Assembly (NCBI RefSeq): GCF_004127445.1
Contig: NZ_QEXM01000036.1
Coordinates: forward strand, 91,014 to 155,013
Source of the DNA: Streptomyces alfalfae
Lineage (GTDB): Bacteria; Actinomycetota; Actinomycetes; Streptomycetales; Streptomycetaceae
Reading direction: 5' to 3'
DNA: 64,000 nt
Of the stretch, positions 1 to 7,600 are shown one piece after another (the first letter of the stretch is position 1; the number at the start of each line of letters is the position of its first letter). A program made the translations under genes and the position numbers. The notes beneath the pieces were generated by a model. It saw only the letters and a program-made list of their open reading frames with translations. It was not told the origin of the DNA and did no database searches.

Positions 1-988
1 CCGCGATCTGCAGGCGCAGCGGCGGCCGGTCGTCCACGACCGGTGCGTGGGCCAGCCGCATCCGCTGCCCCGGCAGCCCGGTCGACTCCCCGAGCGGCTC
101 GTCCCGCACCGTCTCGGCGTGGACGGCCGTGGTGGTGCCGCCGATGGTGAAGGCCTCCGCCGCCCGGACCGTGGGCGACAGGGCGTAGAAGGGCTGCCCG
201 GCCCGCGGTTCGGTGACCCGGCAGCGCAGCCAGCCCGCCTCGCGCCCCGCCGACCGGGACACGGTGTGCCCGCCGGGGACGTGCAGCACCACCTCGCCCG
301 GCCGGTTCAGACCGCCGGTGCCGTCCCGGTCGACCTCGCACGCCGTCCACCCGTCCTCGGTCCACGCCTCCCACACCAGCGGGGGCTGGCGCGGGTCGAC
401 GCCGACACCGTCGACCCGGCTGTCCAGGTCCAGCACGACGGCGCAGTGCGGCACGGCCGCGGTCAGGCCGAGCAGCACGCAGTCGTCGGGGCGCGGCGAC
501 TCGGAGAAGCAGTGCACGTCCTTGCCCGCGTCGAGGTCGTCGGTCACGTCGGCCACGGCCTCACCGGCCCGGTGCACCTGCAGCCGGTCGAGACCGCACG
601 ACACCACCGGCAGATCGGTCCCGGTCGTGAAGACGACCGCCTCCTCGCCCTCGGTCCGAAGCGTCGCCGTCTCGGTGCCCGCGGGCACCACGAGCGTCTC
701 CTCCAGCGGCGCCGACAGCCAGAAGGTGACGTCGGTGCGGGCCGCCCTCGGGGGGAAGAGGGTGATGCCCACGAGGTCGAGGAAGGCCAGGTAGTTCTTC
801 TCCGGCACGCGGTTGAGGCGGTAGACGATCTGGTCGGCCATGTGGGCGACCGTCTCGACCAGGGTGACACCGGGGTCGGACACGTTGTGGTCGGTCCACT
901 CCGGAGCGCGCTGCTGGATGTAGCGCTTGGCGTCGTCGACGAACTGCTGGAAGCGGCGGTCGTCCAGGTTCGGGGAGGGCAGTGCCAT
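1..988 (-). CDS. putative baseplate assembly protein (gpJ-like), C-terminus beyond window
   Basis: Only the first 329 residues are present; the frame is open to base 1. The N-terminus begins MALPSPNLDDRRFQQFVDDA and continues with segments DPGVTLVETVAHMADQ and RVPEKNYLAFLDLVGI, the usual opening of large gpJ/gp6-like baseplate wedge proteins of contractile injection systems (Afp11/Cis11 position). Such proteins link the hub to the sheath-tube complex. The ATG directly follows the TAG of the gp25 gene, so it is the last visible gene of the minus-strand CIS operon. Function rests on N-terminal resemblance and context; the full length is unknown. Confidence 0.85.
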   Translation of the reverse strand, partial: MALPSPNLDDRRFQQFVDDAKRYIQQRAPEWTDHNVSDPGVTLVETVAHMADQIVYRLNRVPEKNYLAFLDLVGITLFPPRAARTDVTFWLSAPLEETLVVPAGTETATLRTEGEEAVVFTTGTDLPVVSCGLDRLQVHRAGEAVADVTDDLDAGKDVHCFSESPRPDDCVLLGLTAAVPHCAVVLDLDSRVDGVGVDPRQPPLVWEAWTEDGWTACEVDRDGTGGLNRPGEVVLHVPGGHTVSRSAGREAGWLRCRVTEPRAGQPFYALSPTVRAAEAFTIGGTTTAVHAETVRDEPLGESTGLPGQRMRLAHAPVVDDRPPLRLQIA

Positions 989-1444
989 CTAATGGTCGCT
1001 TTCTGCGGCCGGGGCGGGCAGTTCCCGGCCCGCGGCTCCGTCCGGTGAATCGTCGTGGGAGGGGATGACGTAGAAGGGGAAGACCAGGCTGCGGGGGTTG
1101 TTGGTGCCGCGGATCGTGTAGCGCACGTCGATGAAGAGCACGCCCTGTTCCGCGCCCGCGGTCACTTCCACCTCGCCGACCTCGACGCGCGGCTCCCAGC
1201 GGTCCAGGCTCGCGTGCACCTCGTGCTGGATGCGGCCGGCCGTGGCCTCGTTGACGGGGGCGAAGACCAGGTCGTGGATGGCGCAGCCGAACTCGGGGCG
1301 CATCGGCCGCTCGCCCGGCGCGGTGGCGAGCACCAGCCGGATGGCCTCCTCGATCTCCCGTTCCCCGCTGACCAGGGCGATGCCCCCGGTGGGGCCGATC
1401 CTCAGCGGGAACGCCCACCCGGATCCGACGAACTGTTGGGCCAT
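989..1444 (-). CDS. GPW/gp25-family baseplate protein
   Basis: 151 aa, the usual size for gp25-like baseplate wedge proteins, which anchor the first sheath ring (Afp9/Cis9 position). The segments GIALVSGEREIEEAIRLVL, ATAPGERPMRPEFGC and IHDLVFAPVNEATAGRI are typical of the family, including the conserved E-x-x-M-x-P-x-F-G loop. The ATG shares one base with the VgrG stop (TAATG), showing translational coupling, and the stop is followed at once by the baseplate gpJ gene. The acidic tail after about residue 135 is probably disordered. Confidence 0.93.
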   Translation of the reverse strand: MAQQFVGSGWAFPLRIGPTGGIALVSGEREIEEAIRLVLATAPGERPMRPEFGCAIHDLVFAPVNEATAGRIQHEVHASLDRWEPRVEVGEVEVTAGAEQGVLFIDVRYTIRGTNNPRSLVFPFYVIPSHDDSPDGAAGRELPAPAAESDH

Positions 1445-3348
1445 TACAGCGGCACCGGCTTTCCGTTGATCGTGACGAGACCCGTCAGCGGCAGGGTCAC
1501 GCCGCGGATGCTGACGTTGGCCACCGAGTTGACCTGGACGCTCGCGGTCGCCGAAAGGGACGCGGCGCCGAGCGACTTGAGGCTCAGCGCGCCCTTGGCG
1601 TCCACGTTCACGGGGCCGGTCGTGGAGGACAGGTTGACCGGTCCCCGGCCCGTGATCGTGAGCGTGCCACCGCTCTTGATGCTCAGCGAACGGCGCGCGG
1701 ACAGGGTGAGGTCGGTGCCCGCGTCGACCGACACCGACCGGCTGCCGCGGATGCTCACGGCGCCCTTGCTGTCGACGGTGATCTCGGTCTTCGTCCGGTC
1801 GAGGTGGATGGTCAGCCGGTCGTCGCCGCTCGCGAGCCGCACTCCCTGCCTGCGGGCGCCCGTCCGCTGGCTGAGCAGGTCCACGCGGTTGCCCTGCCGG
1901 TCGGACAGGGTGTGCCGCGCCGCCTGCTTCTTCACGCCGTCGTGCAGCGGCACGTCCTTGACGGCGGTCGGCCTGTCCTTGCCGTTGTAGAGCCCGCCGA
2001 TGACGAAGGGATGGTCGAGGGCGCCCCGGTCGAAGCCCACGAGCACCTCGTCGCCGACGTCCAGCGGGAAGACGCCGCCGCCCGCCTTGCCGCCCATCTG
2101 CACCGTCCGCGTCCAGTCGCTGACGTAGGTGTCGTCGAGCCACGGGAACTGAAGCTTGACCCGGCCCGCCTTCAGCGGGTCCTGCACATCTGTCACCAGG
2201 GCGTTCGCCACACCCGGAAGCCGTGGGGAGGAGGCGGCGCCGCCCGGGCCGGAGGCCAGCCCGTACAGCGAGCGCCACTGCCGTCCGCTGACCGTCACCC
2301 ACGTCTCGTAGTGCCGTCCGTCGCCGAAGACATGGCGCACCGACGTCACGGTGTACTTGCCCTCGAAGGGCTTGCCCACGTCCGTGAGGGCCACCGGCGC
2401 CCCCGGGCGCAGGGCGGGGTTGCCCCGGACCGTCACCTCCAGCTCGGCGAAGGCGGAGGTGACGTCGTCGGCGAGGGACGCCGCCGCGTGCCCGACCTCC
2501 GTCTGCCGGTCGTACGGGATGTGGGTCTCCACGAGGGTGGCGGACTTGAACGCCCCGCCCGCCCTGCCCGGTGTGGTGCCGATGCTGACGGCGGTGTTCG
2601 ACAGGGCGGGCGAGGTGGCCGTGAGCGGCTTCTTCGCCAGGACGTCCCAGCCGCGCGCCTCGACCCGGGCGACCTGGTCGGCCGAGGTGACCGCGGCCCG
2701 GCAGCGCAGCACGTCCGTGCCCGCCTGGAGGACGAAGGGACTCTTGTCGCCGGGGGTGCTCACCGCGGGCGCGCCCGACGCCGGATCGGGCGTCACGAAC
2801 CGGAACCGCCCCTCGGAGTCCAGGGACATCACCATCTCGTTCTCGTCGGCGAGCCGGGACAGGAAGTCCCAGTCGCTCACGTTCGCCTGGCTGATGAACT
2901 CGTACACCGTCTTGGTGGCGCCCACCTTGCCGATGGCGATGCCGTTGAGGCCGGCCAGCTTGCGGGCGATGTCGGACGCCGTCTGGTTGCGGTAGGCGGC
3001 CACCCGGCGCTGGCGCAGGAGACGGTGGCCCGGGTCGTAACCGCGCACCACCGTGAAGGTGCCCGTTCCGTCGTACTCCGTCTCCAGGGCGGTGACCTCG
3101 CCGGTCAGCAGCGGACGCGAGGCGCCCTTGCCGTCGGCGACGGGGGCGAGAACCACTTTGCTGCCGATCGTGGCCCCCAACTCGCCGAGGACCTTCCGGC
3201 GCGGGTCGCGGAAGGTCAGCCGGAAGGCACCCGGCACCCCGGCGCCGAGATCCACCCAGCCGCCCACCAGCAGCGGGGCGATCGGCGCGGGCAGCACCTT
3301 GCCGCCGACACGGACGTCGATGACGCTGGAGAACGCCGACTGCGCCAT
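1444..3348 (-). CDS. VgrG / gpD-gp5-like spike protein
   Basis: 634 aa central spike (Afp8/Cis8 position). Residues about 1-350 look like the gpD-type hub domain (DWDFLSRLADENEMV, the conserved W-x-F-L-x-R-L-A-x-x). Residues about 370-460 resemble the gp5 OB-fold (GVANALVTDVQDPLKAGRVK, VGDEVLVGFDRGALDHPFV). Residues about 500-625 are short valine/serine-rich repeats such as SIRGSRSVSVDAG and LTLSARRSLSIKSGG, predicted as the beta-helical needle. Start and stop overlap neighbours by one base on each side (TGATG with LysM, TAATG with gp25). No fused C-terminal effector domain is visible; the protein ends shortly after the repeats. Confidence 0.95.
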   Translation of the reverse strand: MAQSAFSSVIDVRVGGKVLPAPIAPLLVGGWVDLGAGVPGAFRLTFRDPRRKVLGELGATIGSKVVLAPVADGKGASRPLLTGEVTALETEYDGTGTFTVVRGYDPGHRLLRQRRVAAYRNQTASDIARKLAGLNGIAIGKVGATKTVYEFISQANVSDWDFLSRLADENEMVMSLDSEGRFRFVTPDPASGAPAVSTPGDKSPFVLQAGTDVLRCRAAVTSADQVARVEARGWDVLAKKPLTATSPALSNTAVSIGTTPGRAGGAFKSATLVETHIPYDRQTEVGHAAASLADDVTSAFAELEVTVRGNPALRPGAPVALTDVGKPFEGKYTVTSVRHVFGDGRHYETWVTVSGRQWRSLYGLASGPGGAASSPRLPGVANALVTDVQDPLKAGRVKLQFPWLDDTYVSDWTRTVQMGGKAGGGVFPLDVGDEVLVGFDRGALDHPFVIGGLYNGKDRPTAVKDVPLHDGVKKQAARHTLSDRQGNRVDLLSQRTGARRQGVRLASGDDRLTIHLDRTKTEITVDSKGAVSIRGSRSVSVDAGTDLTLSARRSLSIKSGGTLTITGRGPVNLSSTTGPVNVDAKGALSLKSLGAASLSATASVQVNSVANVSIRGVTLPLTGLVTINGKPVPL

Positions 3349-4076
3349 CAGCCGTTCACCTCCTCGCCGGCGGGCAGCACCAGTTCGGCGCCCGGCGCCA
3401 GCCGTGTCGGGTCGTCGATGCCGTTGGCCTCGGCGATGGCACGCCAGGCGGTGGCGTCCCCGTATTCGCGCCAGGCGAGCGACGAGAGGGAGTCACCGGC
3501 GACCACCCGATGCACGCGCTGCGCGGTCAGCGCGCCCGACGTGGGGTTCTGCCCCTTCGCCTTGCCGGGTATCTCGTGCAGGCGCACCTGACAGGTGGCC
3601 CGGATCGGCGTCCCCGTGGTCCCGAACAGCGTGTACGTCGCCTGTACGGAGCTCACGTACGAGGTGAAGCGCGCGGTGGAGAAGGAACCCCACTGGAACA
3701 CCACCCACGGCGTGGACGGCTGCTTGGCCGCGATGCTCTTCTGCGTCACCTCGCAGCAGGAGAACAGCGCCTCCACCTTTTTCAGCACGGTGTTACCGCC
3801 CGGGTCGTTCGAGGAGTCCAGGAAGATGTCCACGGTCAGTTCGCGCGGCTCGGGGCCCATGAACTCCGGCAGCGCGCCGTCCCGTACCGCGGCGGTCGGC
3901 GTGGTCTTCCACTGGGCGCGGCGGCTGAGCGCAAGCTGCGCGGGGTTGAAGTCGAAGCTGAAGGTCCTGATCAGCGCACCGGGCGTGGTGCTGTGGCCGA
4001 CCGGCGGTTCGTGGATCGCCAGCGCCGCCTTGACCAGGCTCTTGCCCGCTCCGGCCTTGTTCGTCTTGCCTGCCAT
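3348..4076 (-). CDS. LysM-domain tube/baseplate adaptor protein
   Basis: 242 aa (Afp7/Cis7-like). The N-terminal about 170 residues contain IRTFSFDFNPAQLALSRR and RELTVDIFLDSSND, typical of the CIS protein that joins inner tube to spike. The C-terminus is a LysM motif (HRVVAGDSLSSLAWREYGDA through NGIDDPTRLAPGAELVLP, about residues 190-238). In this family LysM mediates assembly inside the hub rather than wall binding. The ATG lies 8 bp after the stop of tube protein 2, and its TGA overlaps the spike ATG. The frame is open farther upstream, but that segment reads through tube protein 2 in another frame and was rejected. Confidence 0.92.
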   Translation of the reverse strand: MAGKTNKAGAGKSLVKAALAIHEPPVGHSTTPGALIRTFSFDFNPAQLALSRRAQWKTTPTAAVRDGALPEFMGPEPRELTVDIFLDSSNDPGGNTVLKKVEALFSCCEVTQKSIAAKQPSTPWVVFQWGSFSTARFTSYVSSVQATYTLFGTTGTPIRATCQVRLHEIPGKAKGQNPTSGALTAQRVHRVVAGDSLSSLAWREYGDATAWRAIAEANGIDDPTRLAPGAELVLPAGEEVNG

Positions 4077-4084
4077 GCCGAGCC

Positions 4085-4510
4085 TCAGTTCGTGAAACCG
4101 TGATGAGTGATCTCCAGGACCTCCGTGGCCACCCCCGGGCTCGCCGGATCCAGTTGAGGTCCCTGCCAGCGCACGGGCAGCACGTCGATCAGCCCCCAGC
4201 GCGCCACGACCGAACCGTCCGCGCGCAGCGCCGCGATCTGGGCCGTGGGACGCGTGATGCCGGTGGCCACCGAGGAGATCCACGCCGCGGTCTTCGCGGT
4301 GTCCGGCGTGAGGGGCCGCGTGAGGCGGATGCTGGAGTGCGTCACGCGGGAGGGCAACTGCCACACGAAGCCGTTGTTCCCACCCTCCTGGTGGTGCTCC
4401 ATCTCCACCTCGGACGCCAGGCCCTCGCATCCGTTGAAGTAGCCGAGGCTCTCCCCGTCGATGGTCAGGGTGAAGTAGATGGTGGAACCGGGGTCGAGGT
4501 CGCTGGGCAT
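4085..4510 (-). CDS. phage tail tube family protein (second tube paralogue)
   Basis: 141 aa member of the T4 gp19-like tube family. It has IYFTLTIDGESLGYFNGCEG near the N-terminus, a glycine-containing EHHQEGGNNGFVW turn, and the C-terminal strand ATEVLEITHHGF. CIS clusters usually carry two tube proteins; this one sits next to the LysM adaptor and probably forms the hub-proximal ring (Afp5/Cis1b-like), while the copy at 9866-10309 forms the bulk tube. It starts with ATG after a 181-bp gene-free gap that separates it from the large repeat protein, so it may have its own promoter. Confidence 0.9.
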   Translation of the reverse strand: MPSDLDPGSTIYFTLTIDGESLGYFNGCEGLASEVEMEHHQEGGNNGFVWQLPSRVTHSSIRLTRPLTPDTAKTAAWISSVATGITRPTAQIAALRADGSVVARWGLIDVLPVRWQGPQLDPASPGVATEVLEITHHGFTN

Positions 4511-4691
4511 CGCTGGTCGGTCTTCTCTCTGGACGGACGGACGAACTGGTGGGGCGGGTTGGGGTGGGGTGGCCGTGGAGCGGGGTGGAGTGGGTCGGGG
4601 TCAGTGGGGGTGGGGTGGGTCGGGGTCGGGGTCGGTGAACTCGCCCGTGGGGTCGGGCCGCGGGGCCCCTGGACGTGACCGCCGGGCGCGG
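4511..4691. other. G/T-rich gap between tube protein 2 and the repeat protein
   Basis: This 181-bp stretch holds no convincing gene. On the plus strand it is strikingly G+T biased, with overlapping GGGGT, GGTGG and GTCGGGG words between about 4550 and 4660 and hardly any C runs. On the transcribed minus strand it is a C/A-rich leader. The strand asymmetry could prevent secondary structure before the tube protein 2 start or could be simple-sequence slippage. It is the only sizeable gap inside the downstream CIS operon. Confidence 0.6.
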
Positions 4692-7600
4692 TCAGCGACG
4701 GGCGTCCCGTAGCTGACCGATCCGCTCGCGGTCGCCGCGCAGCTCGCCGCGCAACAGTCGGGTGAGCGGGCCGATCAGACGGTGCGTCAACTCGTCGAGC
4801 TGGCCGTCCGTCAGCGCGCGGGGGTCGAAGGCGGTGACGGCGCCGGGGCCACCGCTCCGCGCCGGGGGCGGGCCCGCCGACGCCGATGACCGGTCGGCGG
4901 GGGCCGTGGCCGGGGGTGGGGTGGTGCCGTCCACCGTCGTCTGTTCCCGTACTGGAGGGGGGAGCGGCGGGGGCGTGGACGGGGTCGTATGCGTGGGTGA
5001 GGGCGAGGGCGAGGGCGTGGGCGTGACGGGGGTCGGGGGGTCGGCTGGTCGCCCAGGGGTGCCGGTGCCTTCTGCGTCGCTTGCCCCGGCGTAAAGCAAG
5101 GCGTGGGCGGCGGCCGGTGAGGTGAGCCGTGCCACGGGGAGGCGAGCGGCCGAGGGACGACTCGTGCGGGCCGCTCCTGCCCTGCCGTCCGGGACAGCGC
5201 GCGCGACGGGAAACGGCTTCGGGCCGGTCGTGGCCGCAGGGGTGACGGGGCGGCCGGAAGCGGCGGAGGGTCCGGACATACCCGCGTGGCGGGAGGCGGT
5301 TGGGACGCGGGAGGCGCCCCCGCTGCGGGAAGCCTCGGGGAGAGGGGAGGCGTCCGCCTCGCGGGGAGTTTTCGTGCTGCGGGAGGCGTAGGTGTGGTGG
5401 GCGGTTCCGCTGCTGGGGGGTGTGCTGGTGCTGAGGGACAGCCCTGTGCTGCCGAAGGCACCCGTGCTGTGGGGAGTTTTTGAGTGACGGGAGGTAGTCG
5501 CGGTGCGGGAGGCGTCCGCGCCGTGGGAAGTCCCCGTGCTCGGGGACATGTCCGTGCTGCGAGAGGCCTCCGTGCTGCGGGAGGCGTCCGCGGGCAGGGG
5601 AATCTTCGTCCTGCCGGCAGCGCCCCTGCTGTGGGGGGTCTTCGAGCGGGGGGAGGTGCTTTCGGTGCGGGAGGCGTCCGCTCCACGGGCAGCGGTGACG
5701 CCTCGGAAGGCCTCCGGGCCGCCGGAAGGCTCGGTTTCGCGGCGGTTGCCTCCGGCATGGGAGGCGTCCGTGCCGGAGGAAGTCTTCGTGCTGCGGAAAA
5801 CCACCGGGCTGCGGGAAGGCTCCGCGTGATGAGCGGTGTTCATGGAATGGGAGGCGTTCGCTTCCTGCGGAGTGCCCGTGCTGCGGGGTGTGTCCGAACC
5901 GTGGGAGCTCTCCGTGCTCCGGGGAGGCTGCTTGCTGAGGGAAGACTCCGCGCGATGAGAGGTGGTCGCGGAGGCGTCCGTGCCGTGGAAGGCCTTCGTG
6001 CTGAGGGACGGCTCCGTGCTGCGAGGTGTGTCCGAACCGCCAGAGGTCTCCGTACTGCGGGAGATGGTCGCGAAGTGCGACGCGCCTGCGGCGCGGGGAG
6101 CCTTCGCGCTTCGCGGAGGCTCCGTACCGCGGGGGGCGTTCGCGGCATGGGGGGCGTCCGTGCCGTGGAAGGCGTTCGTGTTGAGGGACGGCTCCGTGCG
6201 TGGTGAGGGCTCTGCGCGATGAGCGGCGTTCGCGGCGTGGGAGGCGTCCGCTCCGTGGGTGGTGGCCGCGCTGCCGGGTGTATTCGAGCTGAGGGGGGTG
6301 CTCGCGGCAGGGGGCGCACCCGCGCCGGGGGAGACCTTGGTGCTGCGGAAGATTCCCGCACTGCGAGAAGGCCCCGAGCGACGAGGGGAAGTCCCTGGGC
6401 TGTGGGAGGTGCCTGCGTCAGGGGAAGTCCCTGGGCTGTGGGAGGTGCCTGCGTCAGGGGAAGTCCCTGGGCTGTGGGAGGTGCCTGCGTCAGGGGAAGC
6501 CCCTGGGCTGTGGGAGGTGCCCGCGTTGCGGGAAGCCCCCGGGCTGTCGGAGGTCCCCGCGTCGCGGGAAGCCCCCAGGCTTCGGGATGTGCCCGCGTCC
6601 TGGAGAGCCCCCGCGTCACGGGTGGTGTCCGTGCTGGCGGCAGTCTTGGTGGCAGGGGAGACCCCCGCCACGCGGGCGGGGCTCGCGCCGTGCGAAGGCC
6701 TTGAGCTTCCGGTGACGCCCCCGGCAGGGGAAGTTCCCGCGCCGTGGGAGGCGTCCGCGTCGCGGGAGAAGCCCCCGCCTCGGGAAGCAGCCGCTGCGCT
6801 GGCCTCGCGTTGTACCGCCTGCCTCTCCGGCACGGAAGCCCCCGCCACTGACGTCGGGGCCCCAGGCACGGTGACGGGGCCGCCGACAGTGGCCCGGGGC
6901 GAGGTGGACGCCGCGGGCGTGCCGCCGCTCACGGCAGTCGTCCCGACCCGTGTGTCCCCCCGCCGGCGCGGGACGGAAGCCGAGCGCTGCACCTCGGGGG
7001 AGGTGGCCCCGCTCCGGGGCACGGGCATGCCCTTCGTACCGCCCCCGGCGCGGCCCCGCGCAGGGCCGGGCCCGCCGCCCGACCCGCCGACCGAGGGAGC
7101 TCCGACGGCTTCGCCGGCGGATACGGCGCGTACGTCCGCCCGACGCTCACCGCTGTCGGCCCGTACCGGCTCCCGTCCCACGGCGGCAGACGCTGCCACC
7201 GCTCCGGCCCGCCTGGTGACGGCCTCGGGGCGGCCGGACCTGGCTTCGCCCAGGGGCGTCGAACCGGACGCGTCGGCATGCGCGGCGGTGCCGCGGCTCC
7301 GCGGAACGTCCGCGCCTCCGCGGGCCGCTGACACCGCCTCAGCACCGCTCGACCTCTTGCGTCGGTGCCGAAAGCCTCCGAACAGCCCCGTACGGGTGGC
7401 CGGGGCCCGCTGCGCGGGCACGCCGGACCCGGCGTCCGCGCCGGCCCCGCCGGTCAGGGGCGCCCCGGAGCCGTGGGCGGGGGCACGCAGCGGCACGGCG
7501 GCCGGCGCCGTGCCCCGGGCAGGGGTGGGTGCGGTGGCTCCGGAGAGCGTAGTGATCGGAGGGAGCGCGGAACTGAGCCCGCGTGTCGCCGTACGGGACG

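Noticed and set aside
1804..3591. Plus-strand open frame opposite the VgrG gene
   Set aside because: Antisense of VgrG; no ribosome-binding site or family features.
5265..6645. CRISPR-like array in the repeat tract
   Set aside because: Units are contiguous coding hexapeptide repeats with no spacers and the frame is kept.
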